From Strongylocentrotus droebachiensis (taxonomy: Eukaryota; Echinodermata; Echinoidea; Camarodonta; Strongylocentrotidae): DNA of 64,000 nucleotides. The notes under the pieces are model-generated. The model was not told the origin of the DNA. It worked only from the letters and a program-made list of their open reading frames with translations, and searched no databases. The stretch covers positions 1 through 64,000 of the forward strand of contig JAVYIG010000695.1 in assembly GCA_035222895.1 (NCBI GenBank). Direction: 5' to 3'. Both the position numbers and the translations under genes were made by a program. Positions 1-11,749 of this stretch are shown here, piece after piece (the stretch's first letter is position 1; every line of letters starts with the position of its first letter).

Positions 1-1630
1 ATGTTCAACTTAAAATTGAAATGTCCAAGCTTAAACAGGCACATCACAATGATCCGATTGATCGTGAAGGCTTTGAGAAATGATACAACTTCCTATCAAA
101 AGGAAGACATGTCGCCGAAAGCAGTTCTGTGGGCATCTGCTTGTCAGGATGATGATATGGCACAGTTGGCTCCCAGGTCGAAATTCCAATAGGATCCGAT
201 CCTATTGGACCATCGGAAACCATTAGAGCTATTGGTGTCTATTGGTTTCAATAGGAAAAGTGAAATGATGGACCCACAGAAACCAATAGAAAATATCTAT
301 TGGACCAACACAAACTCACAGAAAAAATGCTGATGGACCAACAGAAAACTCTATTGGATCAACATCCACCCACGTCTTCTATGGGTTTCTGTTGGTCCAT
401 TAGATATTTTCTTCTATGATGGGTTTTTGTTGGTCCATTAGATATTTTCTATGGGTTCCTGTTGGTCCATTAGAGATCTTTCTATGGGTTTCTAATGGTC
501 CCATATTCTGAATTCCCTATTGAAACCAATAGTCCAATGGCTTCTATTGGTAAATCAATAATGATAAATCAAAAATCGATTTTAGCAACTGTCCACCAAA
601 AAGGTATATTCTAATCTCACTTGCATTAACTCCATCACAAAGATCACTTGAAGTGAGTTTAAGAATATCCTTTATGTTAATTGAAGGCTTGTACTATTCT
701 ATATAATAAACATACATGAATTGTTTCTTGGTTAGTAATCATTATAATCAATATATCTATTGCTAAAACGTGAATGTAATTGTAACATGATCAGACAAAT
801 AATCTATTGGTCATTAATTGCCAAAAGAAAATAAAAATCACAAAATTGATGTGCATTGTCATAAGTTGCTTAACAAATTATGATAAATGTATTTTTCTGT
901 GAACACGTATAAAGTTATCATAAATATGCATGAGATAGATTTAGCTGTTGGTTTCTTTTGGACCTATTGGTTTCTATGTTTCTTAATTCTATTGGTTATA
1001 TTGGTTTCTATTGGTCCCATTGGGTTTTATTGGTCTCATTGGTTTTATATTGGTTTCTATTGGTCTTATTGGTTTTTATTGGTCCTATTGGTTTCTATTG
1101 GTTTCTGATGGTTTGAATGGTCTCTATTGGATTCAATTCTATGGGTCCAACAGAAACCAATAGACTCCAACAGAAACCATTAGAGACCAATAGAATTTTT
1201 CTAATGGTCTCTATTGGTCTCTATGGGATTTTCGACCTGGGCTACACAGGAGGAGTAGGAATCCTCGAAGAATACATTGACCACATTGGTGGAAAGTATG
1301 TTGGGCTTATATCATACCAGTTTGTCAGACGTATAATGCAAGTTTGATCTTTGCAAATTTTATGAATTGAGAGTTGAGTTGTCAATAAATCTATTAATAC
1401 TGAGATAATGCAATATTGATTCGGTCGTTTTATTTTCAATATTATGAAGAGAAATAGAGAAAGGAAGAGAGAGGGAGAGCAAGGGGAAGAGATGGATAGA
1501 CACACAGAGGAAGGGAGTTGGTTGTAAGGGGGAAATGAAAGAGGAAGTGAATGATGAAGAGAAGACTGAAAGGAACTATGGAAGACCGGGCGGAAGATTT
1601 TGCAGTAATTGTTAGGAAGCTGCATGCGAA
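1..1630 (+). pseudogene. 3' part of gene-family copy C, interrupted
   Basis: Bases 1-171 match the coiled-coil end of the copy B gene (21305-22384), including the stretches VQLKIEMSKLKQ and HHNDPIDRE. The frame hits a TGA right after FEK, near base 90, so this copy is broken or ends early. A foldback element (172-1241) interrupts it. The family sequence resumes at 1242 with the CTACACAGGAGGAGTAGG stretch that ends the copy B frame, and then follows the shared 3' flank to about 1630, including the landmark GATTCGGTCGTTTT. The shared flank appears again at about 4065-4200 after later insertions. Upstream exons lie outside the window. The protein family is not recognised. I see the homology directly; calling it a pseudogene is an inference from the stop. 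Confidence 0.7.
172..1241. mobile_element. Foldback-type element with short-repeat arms
   Basis: The ends are inverted copies: CCCAGGTCGAAATTCC on the left and GGGATTTTCGACCTGGG on the right. The dinucleotide CT flanks both ends (170-171 and 1242-1243), and the uninterrupted site is seen in copy B as GGCTACACAGG, so the insertion is precise. The arms are built from short tandem variations on CTATTGGT and its complement (about 190-550 and 950-1220). The middle (550-950) is AT-rich and unlike the arms. There is no coding capacity beyond shadow frames. The superfamily is not determined; a 2-bp duplication with repeat-built arms suggests a nonautonomous DNA transposon. Confidence 0.75.
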
Positions 1631-1742
1631 AGAAATCTTCTTAAAGATAAAGACCAGTTATAGTCATGCGATTGCATTGTGAAAGAAACGTTGTGGAATC
1701 GATCAGAAAAGGTTGATCATCTAGCATATAAGTATTGGTGTG

Positions 1743-3744
1743 CATAGGCGCCGGAAGTGGGGGGGGGGGGCAGGGGGCAGTTGCCCCCCCCCCAATCACA
1801 TAAGTGGGGGGGGGGGGCAAAAGGCATTTTTGCCCCCCCCCAAAAAAAAAAAAAAACGCCCCCCCCCCCCCCCTCCAAAAAAGAAAGAAAAAGCAGTAAA
1901 GGAGTATGGTTTGTATTTTTAACCCAAAAGAACATAACAATAATAAAAACCTGAATTAAATCACATATACAATATTATTCAAAGAAAAGGAAAGTTCACA
2001 GGAATTAAATTTCATAAACATTGCGCATGCCACCTATACGGTATTTATCAACGGAGGTCTTTATAATAGCGATACGCGCATATCGTGGACATATTGTGCG
2101 AAAATGGGAAAGCGTGTCTGTTTTTTTGTTATAGGGGTGAGAAGACATGAGCCCCTGAACGCTGGCATACTGATGAGGGGGTGTATTTCTTATTTGATAC
2201 CAGTGATTTGCAAATGTTGCTGTTATGACATGATTTTTCGGTATTTTTTTGTAGGTCATACCTTTTTATGCATTTTTTGGAAAATAAGAAATTCCCTAAT
2301 GCGCAGTCGGGCCAAAAATACGCTTATTTAGAAACCTTTATATCATGGTCTGCAAAGTGGCTGGGCTCGAGCTCACCCCCCCCCCCCCCTCACATTTTGA
2401 AAAAGTATATTAAAGAGAAGAAAAAAAGAAAGACAGGGAGAAAAAATAAGTGACCTGCCAATGTCACAAATAAGGTAAAAATGCTCATCTGACCGTAATT
2501 AAATACCTAAAAACCCGGAGCTTCCGGGGGCTCTGCCCCTGGATGCTCATCTGACCGTTATTAAATACCTAAAAACCCGGAGCTTCCGGGGGTTATGCCC
2601 CCTGGACCCCACCAAGGGCCCTAAGGCGGGCCCCTGGATGCTCATCTGACCGTAATTAAATACCTAAAACCCCCGAGCTTCCAGGGGCTCTGCCCCCTGG
2701 TCCCCACCAAGGGTTCTTAGGCAGGCCCCTGGATGCTCATCTGACCGTAATTAAATACCTAAAATCCCCGAGCTTCCAGGGGCTCTGGACCCCACCAAGG
2801 GCTCTAAGGCTAGCCCCTGGGTGCTCATCTGACCGTAATTAAATACCTTAAAAAACCTGAGCTTCCGGGGGCTCTGCCCACTGGATGCTCATCTGACCAT
2901 AATTAAATACCTAAACCCCTGAGCTTCGGGGGACTCTTCCCCCTGGACCCCACCAAGGGCCCCAAGACGGGCCCCTGGATGCTCGTCTGACCGTAATTAA
3001 ATACCTAAATCCCCCGAGCTTCCGAGGGCTCTGCCCCCTGGACCCCACTAAAGGCCCTAAGGCGGGCCCCTGGATGCTCATCTGACCGTAGTTAAATATT
3101 AGAACATCTGAGCTTCTGGGGGCTCTCCCCCCCCCCCTTCTTGAACACGTCAATGGCTTAAAGAGGGCCTCTGGATGCTCAGCTAACCGTAATGAAATAC
3201 CTAAAATCTCTGAGCTTCCGGGGGCTTTGCCCCCTGGACCCCACTAAAGGCCCTAAGGCGGGCCCCTGGATGCTCATCTGACTGTAATTAAATACCTGAA
3301 ACCCCTGAGATTCCGGGGGCTCTGCCCCCTGGACCCCACCAAGGGCCCTAAGGCGGCCCCTGGATGCTCATCTGACCGTAGTTAAATATTAAAACCTCAG
3401 AGCTTCTGGGGGCTTCCCCCCCTGAAACATGTCAATGGCTTAAAGAGGGCACCGCGATGCTCATCTAACCGTAATTAAATACCTAAAGGGGCTCAGCCCC
3501 TTGACCCCTTGCTGAGGCTCACGCCCTGAACCCCACGCCAATTAACGCCTTTCTTGATCGTTAATACTCCACTTTGAAAAATGTAACGTGTAAGATGGTA
3601 AGGTGGTGATGCAGATTTTTCGTCTGCCCCCCCCCCCCTTCCGAACGTTTTTTCTCATTACGTCACTGCCCCTGGAAGGTGAGCCCCCTGGAATGTTTGC
3701 CCCCCCCCCCCCCCCTCAATCCCAAACTGCTTCCGGCGCGCCTG
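1743..3744. mobile_element. Nonautonomous hAT-type element, 2.0 kb
   Basis: The element is bounded by the 8-bp duplication TTGGTGTG (1735-1742 and 3745-3752). The left terminus reads CATAGGCGCCGGAAGTGG; the right terminus, reverse-complemented, reads CAGGCGCGCCGGAAGCAG. An 8-bp duplication with CAG/GGCG-type termini is characteristic of the hAT superfamily. Next to each end are long C or G runs. The interior holds a GC-rich tandem array (2470-3500). No transposase frame is visible, so it would depend on an enzyme encoded elsewhere. A shorter relative lies at 22946-23764. Confidence 0.8.
2470..3500 (+). repeat. GC-rich tandem array inside the hAT element
   Basis: About nine imperfect copies of a unit of roughly 80-120 bp. 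Each has the landmark GCTCATCTGACCGTAATTAA, then a GAGCTTCCGGGGGCTCTGCC-like block, and usually a block resembling GGACCCCACCAAGGGCC. Copies differ by deletion of the last block, so the period varies. One or two degenerate units are also inside the hAT element at 22946-23764 (about 23460-23600), which ties the array to the transposon family rather than to the locus. Confidence 0.85.
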
Positions 3745-4064
3745 TTGGTGTGTACTGCAAGGTTCTGGAATCATCAAAATGATAAGAAATTTGGCCCAGT
3801 CTTGGTAAAGTTACAAGCACTGTACACAGAAAGATGTATATGGGACTATGCGACACGTGCGCAACACGTGCGTTATATCTATCAGGTCCAAATAGATATA
3901 ATATTCTACCAAATATATCAATTAGTCGGTTTCTCGGCAAAAATTGTTTCATTACGTATTAGTCAAAACATATTCTTTCACATGATTAGTAATAAAATGC
4001 TTCCATTTCATTTTTTGAGAGGGGGGCGTTTCCGAAACTGGTCTTTACCTTTAACAAATCTCTT

Positions 4065-4265
4065 CCATGAAACTTCTATGGAGGAAGTTGAAAAGGGAGA
4101 CAGAGGGGTGTTCTTGTTTGTGTGTGTATGACAAGAGAGAGAAAGAGACATGTAACTATATATCTATTATTTTATATCATGTATCCTCGTTACCTTACAA
4201 TATGAAATTTCATTTACCAGGTGATAAATCAAGGTGTTTGAAATTCACAGAATTTAAAAGTTCCA
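4065..4265 (+). repeat. 3' flank of family copy C (continuation)
   Basis: This stretch matches the sequence downstream of the copy B gene at about 22715-22865: AAAGGGAGACAGAGGGGTGT, a TGTGTGTGTATGACAAGAGAG tract read in pieces, and TATTTTATATCATGTATCCT. It shows that the sequence between about 1640 and 4060 was inserted into the 3' flank of copy C. It contains no coding signal. Confidence 0.65.
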
Positions 4266-4283
4266 CTTGACACTATCTGAATG

Positions 4284-4526
4284 TAGCTAATTTTTGGAAC
4301 GCCCAGCAACATATCGACCTATCTCCAGCTCCCAAACTCAAGTAGATGCAGGTATAAAACAAGACAAGACCGGCATTCCCTGTACCCCAAGACCGTCCCC
4401 GAATGGAATCATCTAGATGAGGAAACCAGAAACTCACCCGATGTGAAATCTTTTAAAATGAAATTGGACTCAATAGACATTATAAACCTTGAAGCCGAAG
4501 CACACTTCAATATTAAGCGTGTTTAG
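4284..4526 (+). pseudogene. LINE reverse-transcriptase C-terminal fragment
   Basis: The frame reads RYKTRQDRHSLYPKTVPEWN and then HLDEETRNSPDVKSFKMKLD before a TAG at 4524-4526. The pattern of a Tyr/Phe-Pro-(Lys/Arg)-Thr stretch, Trp-Asn, Leu, then a Ser-Phe-Lys block ending in Leu is the conserved C-terminal tail of reverse transcriptases from many animal non-LTR retrotransposons of the CR1/L2/Jockey group. Only the tail is present, as expected for a 5'-truncated insertion. The clade cannot be settled from this piece. Confidence 0.7.
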
Positions 4527-4734
4527 CGTTTTGACCCTAACCCAACGTACGCGACAACCAGGTGCTGGTGATTGTACGTCACGAACAGATGCATGCAGAT
4601 GACATTGTTGAGGCATCATCAGTCAAGAAGGGCGTGATATGAAAGAAAGTATAATGTTACGATGGAGAGAGTGAAGGGTGTGGTATGAAAAGAGGACCAA
4701 TAATGTGATGGAGTGAGATAAGGATGTATAAAAG

Positions 4735-6160
4735 ATCCACACCCTTCAATCTACATCATAACACTGGTCCTCTCTTTCATACCACACCCTTCTTTCTCCA
4801 TCATAACAGTGGTCCTCTCTTTCATACCACACCCTTCTCTCTCCATCATAACACTGGTCCTCTCTTTCATACCACACCCTTCTTTCTCCATCACAACACT
4901 GGTCCTCTCTGTCATACCACACCCTATCTCCATCATAACTGGTCCTCTCTTTCATACCACGCCCTTCTCTCTCCATCACAACACTGGTCCTCTCTTTCAT
5001 ACCACACCCTTCTCTCTCTACCTGAACATTGGTCTTCTCTTTCATATCACACTCTTTTCTCTACATCAGAACACTGGTCCTCTTTTTCATACCACACCCT
5101 TCTCTCTCCATCATAACACTGGTTCTCTCTTTCTTACCACCCCCTTCTCTCCCCATCATAGCACCGGTCCTCTCTTTCATACCACACCCTTCTCTCTCCA
5201 TCACAACACTGGTCCTCTCTTTCATACCACACCCTTCTCTCTCCACCTGAACATTGGTCTTCTCTTTCATACCACACTCTTTTCTCTACATCAGAACACT
5301 GGTCCTCTTTTTCATACCACACCCTTCTCTCTCCATCATAGCACCGGTCCTCTCTTTCATATCACATCCTTCTCTCTCCATCACAACACTGGTCCTCTCT
5401 TTCATACCAAACCCTTCTCTCTCCACCTGAACATTGGTCTTCTCTTTCATACCACACTCTTTTCTCTACATCAGAACACTGGTCCTCTTTTTCATACCAC
5501 ACCCTTCTCTCTCCATCATAACACTGGTCCTCTCTTTCATACCACGCCCTTCTCTGCCCATCATAGCACCGGTCCTTTCTTTCATATCAGATCCTTCTCT
5601 CTCCATCAAAACACTGGTCTTCTCTTTCATACCACACCCTTCTCTCTCCATCACAACACTCGTCCTCTCTTTCATACCACACTCTTTTCTCTCCATCACA
5701 ACACTGTTCCTCTCTTTCATACCACACCCTTCTCTCTCCATCATAACACTGGTCCTCTCTTTCATACCACACTCCTTTCTCTCCATCACAACACTGGTCC
5801 TCTCTTTCATACCACACCCTTCTCTCTCCATCATAACAGTGGTTCTCTTTAATAACACGCCCTTCTCTCTCCATCACAACACGGGTCCTCTCTTTTTTAT
5901 ACCACACCCTTCTCTCTCCACCTGAACATCGGTCTTCTCTCTCATACCACACCCTTCTCTCTCCACCACAATACTGGTCCTCTATTTCATACAACACCCT
6001 GCTTTCTCAACACTGGTCCCCTCTTACACACCACACTCTCCTCTTTCCATCATATTACTGGTCCTTCATACCACATCCTTACTTTCTCTCGCCACAACAA
6101 TACTGGTCCCCTCTTTCCTACCACACTCTTTTCTCTCCATCATAACACTGGTCATGTATC
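4735..6160 (-). repeat. 45-bp minisatellite, array 1
   Basis: About 30 copies of a 45-bp unit whose plus-strand form starts CATCATAACACTGGTCCTCT and continues with CTTTCATACCACACCC. The period is a multiple of three, so several frames stay open for hundreds of codons on both strands; these frames are by-products and not genes. Variant units (GAACATTGGT, CATAGCACCGG) recur in the same order, which suggests duplications of multi-unit blocks (compare about 5025-5170 with 5245-5360 and 5425-5530). The strand given is that of family copy A, whose 3' end abuts the array. Confidence 0.95.
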
Positions 6161-6648
6161 TTTCACTTTCTCGCCCCTCCCTCCCTTCCTCTCCCTCCCT
6201 TCCTCTCCCTTTCTTTCTCAAACACACACGAACACAACCCTCTGTCTCTCTTGTCAACGTCCTAGAATGATAATTAGGCACGATAGGACAATGGTTATAT
6301 ATATTTAAAAGTTACATGGAAGAAGTCTGTTAAGAAGATATCTCTCTTAAAAATTACGGTCAATATTTTTCTTTCCACAATATTTCCTCTCAGACTCATT
6401 CAATTATTCTCTCCCTCTATTACAGTCTGTCATTTTCACCTTACTACTCCCGCCCTCTGTCTATCTGTCTCTTCCCCTTGCTCGCTCTCTCTCTTTCTCT
6501 CTCTCTCTCTCCTTCTCTTCGTATTATTGGAAATAAAACGACCGAATAAATACTGCATCGTCTGATTATTTATCAATTTATTAACAACTCAATTCTCAAT
6601 TCGTTTACTTTGCAAAGAGATCAAGCTTGCATTCACATCTGACAAACT
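6160..6648 (-). repeat. 3' flank of family copy A
   Basis: On the minus strand this stretch carries the family landmarks GGTCGTTTTATTTCCAATAA and TGAGTTGTTAATAAATTGAT, matching the 3' flanks of copies B (22440-22560) and C (1345-1450). A CT-rich tract lies at 6465-6520. No gene is evident. A polyadenylation-like AATAAA occurs on the minus strand in the shared segment (plus-strand TTTATT), which may be the transcript end of the family. Confidence 0.6.
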
Positions 6649-6658
6649 GGTATGATAT

Positions 6659-9245
6659 CATCATCAATAACTTCAGGTGGCGCTGCTGTGGTCTTCACGA
6701 GAGCACGCCATGCAACTCTTTCACCTGCCATATGTGTTGCACCTTTCATTCCTTGTCCAGACACTTTCTTGATATCATTAGTCCAAGAAATTGGTTGACG
6801 ACCTCCACCCCGTTTTCCTTCGACTGCTCCTTGCAGTATTTGCTTCACAACACCTTCAGATCTCCTAACAATGTGCCCGAAATAGCTTAGTTTTCTTCAA
6901 GTCTGTTCCAATCTTTTCCAGGACCCACACATTTGTCTTTTTATCTTTCCATGACACCTGCAACAGCCTCCTGTATCACCATATTTCAAAGGCATCAACT
7001 CTCTTTCTGTCATTCTTTGTCATGGCCCAGGACTCACTTCCGTAAGTCGCAATAGAGAAGGAAGTTGCTTGAAGCAGACGAACCTTCAGACTGAGAGATA
7101 GGCCTCGGCTCTTCCAGATATGAGACATATTCTGTACTGTTGATCTTGCCATTGCCATCCTTCTTCTTATCTCTGCGGGGCTCTCTCCTTTGTTAGTGAT
7201 ACTTGAACCCAAGTACTCAAACCGATTTACTACTTCAATCTTATTTCCAGCTACTGTAAAGTCAGTGTTATTATTATCTCTATCGACATCTCGGAAGTCA
7301 GGTTGTCAAAGCCAGGGGACTTGCCATCCTTCACTTGTTTCATTGCAAGCTCCACTTCCGATCTTAATGGAGGGGGCTCCATTTCATCACTTTCATCCCA
7401 CTGAGTGCCAACTTGTTCCTGTGCAGCAAACAGCTTGGTACTGTACTGCACCCATCTTTCCTTGATGTCTTCATTCTCCGTCAGTGTTTTGCCATTTTCA
7501 TCATTAATTACATCCAGTCTTGGGATTCTTTTCTATGTGATTTCTTTCACAATTGCAAATGCTGCCTTGGAGTTGTTCTTGTGACGCTCTAGGTCTTCAC
7601 ACTTTCCCTAGATGTAATTCCTTTTGTCCTCCTTCACACTACTTGTAACCGCCTTATTGAGTCTCGTCCATTTTCCTCTATTGTGTTTTGCTTTTGCCCT
7701 CTTCCTGTCATCAGCAATGTCGAAAGTCTGATTTGAGATCCATGGTTGTTTCTGCTTCCTTTTCTTTAGGATGTGATTCTTTGCTGCATTTTCAACTGTT
7801 TCTGTCATGTCTTCCCACAGCCCATTTGGTGTTTGCTCTGCTTCATCGTTTCTCAACAGCAGCTCAAACTTGTTCTTCAATTCCACTGATAATTGAGAAG
7901 GGAAATTTCAACATCATACCTAATTGTGGGAGCTGAATCACATTTCTTAGCTTTCAGTCTTAGTCTCAGTTTAGCCACAATCAGCTGATGATCGCTTCCA
8001 CAGTCAGCACCTGGTCTTGTCTTGACGTTCTGTAGTGAAGTCCGTCATCTGTTCTTGACCATGAATTAGTCTATCTGGTTTCTGGCTCTGTCTCCCGGAC
8101 TCATCCACGTCCACAGTCTTCTGGGATGATGCTCAAACCACGTGTTACCAATGATGAAGCTGTTCGCAACACACAATTCTTCCAGTCGATCTCCTCTTTC
8201 ATTTCTGATGCCAAGACCATAATTGCCAATGTACTTAGATTTTCCCCTCGTTATACCAATCTTGGCATTCCAGTCACCCAATATTATAAGGAAATCTTTC
8301 CTAGGAATGCTGTCTACGACATCTTGTACCATCTCATAGAAATCAGTGGTTTCTTCCTCCGGTGCATCTGATGTTGGTGCATATACCTGAATTATGGAGA
8401 TATTCATAGGATACCCTTATAATCTCACAGTCATAATTCTCTCGTTGATCAGGTTGTATCCAAAGACACATTTAGCTGTAGCCTTCTCTATGATGAATCC
8501 CACACCCCCTCGCTTCCTTCCACTCTCTTTCCCTGAAAAGATGATTGTATTTCCTTCGTCTGATGTAAATCTGCCTTGTCCAAGCCACCATGATTCAAAT
8601 ATTCCCAAAACCTTAATATCATTTATAGCCATTTCCTTCTCCACCATTTCCACCTTCCCATCTGACATACCACGCACGTTCCACGTGGCTACATTGATTG
8701 TTTTCCTTAGAGGGGTGCTGTTCTTTTCCATCATGGGACCTTCAATAAAAGAACTTCCTACAAGAGGCTTTGATCCTGATCCGTCATCACCGCAAGCGTA
8801 CTACGAGCAGTATACTCTCTCTTCCGCAGTAGCTCTTGACGTATCTTCCGGCCTGCGGGTTCCACCTTCCGATACCCACTTGATTTGTTGATTTTGTACT
8901 CTCATGGTGACAAACGCGACCAATTAATAATGGTGGGCGGTCAGATCCTTCCATCGCAGTACAGAAGCCAGAAGCATTAATGCCGACCTGCCCTCTGCTC
9001 CCCCGTAGCCACCGTTGTCCCAGGTTTGGATCCTCCGCAAACTACAGGTACTGTATCGCTGCTGCCCGGTGCAGGACGGGGTTTATTTGAAGGCGACCCA
9101 ACCCGCCTTGTCATGTTTTCGTCATAGGGTTATGAGAGTTTTTATAGAGCTAACAGCGTCACCTATTAGCTCCTCTCCTCTGGTAAGAACACCGGTATCA
9201 GACTAGCACCCCGCTGGAACCCAGCCAGTATTTCTACGGTCTCGG
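6659..9245 (-). mobile_element. LINE with endonuclease, RT core deleted
   Basis: The element is bounded by the 10-bp duplication GGTATGATAT (6649-6658 and 9246-9255); the empty site is visible in copy B near 22438. On the minus strand, an apurinic-type endonuclease domain comes first (about 8734-8066) with WNVRGM, VYAPTSDAPEEE and GDWNAKIG. A Lys/Arg-rich linker follows (7886-7608), then the start of the reverse transcriptase (MKQVKDGKSPGFDN, 7451-7290). The frame then jumps straight to FEYLGSSITNKGESPAEIRR and SESWAMTKNDRKRVDAFEIW (about 7240-6976), so the catalytic palm is deleted. The tail includes GGGRQPISWTNDIKK. Several frame breaks make it dead. It ends in a short TGATGATG tail. The domain style fits RTE/CR1-like elements; the clade is uncertain. 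Confidence 0.88.
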
Positions 9246-9289
9246 GGTATGATATAAGCTTAACATACTCTCCACCACTGTGGTTATTA

Positions 9290-9433
9290 GGGACTTTTAG
9301 ATTTGCACGACGAGAACGTGGACTGCGACATGTGGAATCCTTTTAAGGCAATGTGACGGCCTTTTAAGGCACTGGCAGTGACGTCACATTGCCTTAAAAG
9401 GATGTCACACGAGCAGTTCACGTTCTCGTCGTG
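9290..9433. mobile_element. MITE (GGGACTTTTAGAT family), one end truncated
   Basis: The sequence folds on itself: GACGAGAACGTGGACTGCG on the left pairs with a CAGTTCACGTTCTCGTCG-type right arm, and TCCTTTTAAGGCA blocks repeat inside. The left end GGGACTTTTAGATT is preceded by TA. The right end lacks the outer 16 bases or so that are present in the complete copy at 49459-49617. It sits in the 3' part of family copy A: copies B and C lack it at the same position. Confidence 0.8.
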
Positions 9434-9626
9434 TATTCTTCGAGGACACATATTCCTCCTGTGTAGCCAACTGTGCCATATCACCATCTTGAAAAACAAA
9501 TGTATTCAGAGCTGCTTTCGGTGACGTGACTTCCTTTTGAAAGGAAGTTGTATTATTTTTCAAATCTTTATAATCAATGAGATCTTCGCGACGTGCCTGT
9601 TTAAGCTTAGAAATGTCTAGTTTAAG

Positions 9627-11575
9627 TTAATCAATTTCTCTTTTAAGTGCAGAATTTTCTTTCTTAATTTCAGAAACATCATAACTGTCGATTTTTGAGG
9701 TGTTTGAAATGAATCTCTTTCTAACCTGAGATAACTCGTCAGGTGCTCGAGAACGAACTCCATCCTCATTGGAAGAGAGGCTCTTTGGACGCGATAATAA
9801 TATCTCCTCCCCCTCATCATATTTTATTTCCTCCCATTCCATACCCATAGCATAAAACTCGTAATAACCGCTATCATCTCCTGCATTATTTGCAGGAGGT
9901 AGATAGATAACATTATCATCTAGGGAAGATAGGCTAAGGGGCAGAGAAATCTCCCCTTCTTCTTCAATGCTATCATCCTGAAGAGATGGATCGAAAAAAC
10001 GAACTTCATCCTTATTGGAAGAGAGGCTCTTTGGACGAGACAGTATCTCCTCCCCCGCTTCATCTTTTATTTTCTCCCATTCCGTACCAATGGCAGAGAA
10101 TTCCAGGGTTCTGATATCACCTCCTGCATCACCTGCAGGAGGTTGATATGTAACACTATCATTTAGTGAAGAGAGGCTATGGGGCGGAGAAGGGTCCTCT
10201 TCATCTACATAGCTAACATGCTGAAGAGATGGATCGCCACTTGGTGGAATGCAGATATCAGCGATGTCTTCTTTGGTCTTAGGAACCATTTGGTCCAGGA
10301 CTTGAGCTCCATGACCTGTCCCTTCTGGAGTAGCTCCAGCAGTCTCTTCAGTGTTGATGCCTGGGCTTGGTGGAGGACCACCAAGGTTCTTGATGTCCAG
10401 TGGAGCCAGGTCTTGGGTAGGAAGTTCTTCTTCCAATGGATGGTCATCGAGTACCCTGTCAGGTTCCCTGGATGAATGAATTCTGTTTAAATAGTTTAAT
10501 ACGAAGGAAGATTTTCATTCTAAAATTTACCGTAGAAATGGTTACTTTATCAGCAATTAGTTCCGTTTCCACATCTAATTTAACTTTTCATAATCTTGAA
10601 GACGACAATTAAGGCTTTTAAGTTGGGCTCCCACTTAGCCAAGTTGTATTAGCGAGTTATAGCGAGTTGTGGTGAGTTGCCTCAAAGAGGCACTCGCAAT
10701 AACTCGCGAACAGCTCTTCTTGTAACTCGGGATAACTTGCAAAAATTCGGTATGGCTTAGCGTAACTCCTTACATTCCACGACTCTCCTTGAAGTCGCGA
10801 GCAGTTCCAAAATTTTGAGCATGTTCAACATGTTCGCCGATTCGTTGTAATTTGAGGTGAACTCGCCTACACTCGTAATATACTCGCATTACTCGTAACA
10901 AGCTCGCGCTGCACTCTTTATAACTCGTAGCACCTCGCCACCTTATGAAGAGTGCAGCGCGAGCTTGTTACAAGTTATGCGAGTATATTGTGAGTGTAAA
11001 TGGGTTCACCTCGAGTTACAACGAATCAGTGAAATTTGGAACATGTTCAAAGTTTTGGAACTGCTCGCGACTCTAAGGAGAGTCGTGAAATGTCGGAGTT
11101 ACGACGAGCCATACCGAGTTGTCGTGAATTATCCCGATTTACAAGAAGAGCTTTCACGAGTTATTGCGAGTGCCTCTTTGAGGCAACTCACCACAACTTG
11201 CCATAACTCGCTAATACAACTCGGCTAAGTGGGAGACTTGCTTTAGTTACATGTCGGAATATATTTTTAAATGTAGACATTCTTTCCAACAACCCCGAGC
11301 CTCCCATTTGCAACAAAGTCATTGACATGCCATGACATTACCTATAAACATGGTAAACAAGTAAGGTTAGTGGATATTCACAACATATGCGTGTGTCCAT
11401 CTGGTTTAAGTGTGGGTATCAAATTTTGAACACCTAAAATTGTTGTATGACTCTTATAAACAACACCTGAATGTACCTTGAATTCTCTGCAACACAACTG
11501 TTTGAGTGTTCGTCCATTTTCTTTATCCAGTGATTCATGGTAGTGCCAAGTTTTGATTTGTATCTCTCTAGAGTA
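9627..11575 (-). pseudogene. Gene-family copy A, two exons, C-terminus cut short
   Basis: Exon 1 is 11575-11477 (acceptor TTTACAG, donor AAG|GTACAT) and encodes KSKLGTTMNHWIKKMDEHSN. Exon 2 starts at 10467 after CATTCATCCAG; joining exon 1's final AG to its first G keeps the frame (REPDRVLDDHPLEEELPTQD). The protein then follows copy B closely, with two repeats ending in SRPKSLSSN. It differs in three ways: the ATG that opens copy B's frame is AGG here, exon 1 is shorter near its start, and a TAA at 9629-9627 stops the coiled coil after KKENSALKREID. Homology continues past that stop to MAQLATQEE, which points to decay of a longer ancestral frame. A foldback element fills part of the intron. 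No family was recognised; it could still be a functional short isoform. Confidence 0.6.
10613..11246. mobile_element. 0.6-kb foldback element in copy A intron
   Basis: Two arms of about 300 bp are inverted copies of each other: CTCCCACTTAGCC at 10628 pairs with GGCTAAGTGGGAG ending at 11235, and ATTAGCGAG, GCCTCAAAGAGGCACTCGC and GCAGCGCGAGCTTGTTAC all recur inverted. The arms have diverged by perhaps a tenth, so it is older than the palindrome at 61835-62613. The interior is rich in the pentamer ACTCG. The empty site is visible in copy B near 20475. It has no coding capacity. Confidence 0.8.
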
Positions 11576-11749
11576 CTGTAAAGAAAGAAAAAGACAGCTT
11601 GTCAGTTATGAACAAAGAATATGAACAAATAGTCATACAAATACATGTAGCATGAAATCAAAAATATTCTTTGCAAACATCATTTTCGAGTCCATTGTGG
11701 CATGCTAAGGTTTTTTGTGCAGAATCTGAGTAATGATGGCCATTTCTTT

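Larger units (their letters stand above)
1640..3905 (-). repeat. Dispersed 370-bp repeat, split by the hAT element
   Basis: Segments 1640-1742 and 3745 to about 3905 together form one copy of a dispersed repeat that is also at about 12960-13290 and 45907-46290. Landmarks shared by all copies are the run CCAAGACTGGGCCAAATTTC and a tract around ACCTTGCAGTACACAC. Here it is in the opposite orientation to the other two copies and is interrupted at 1743-3744. Coding content is not apparent. The class is unknown. Confidence 0.7.

Noticed and set aside
4724..5997. Long open frames on both strands, up to 347 codons
   Set aside because: They arise because the 45-bp minisatellite has a period divisible by three; the same holds at 24687-25927.
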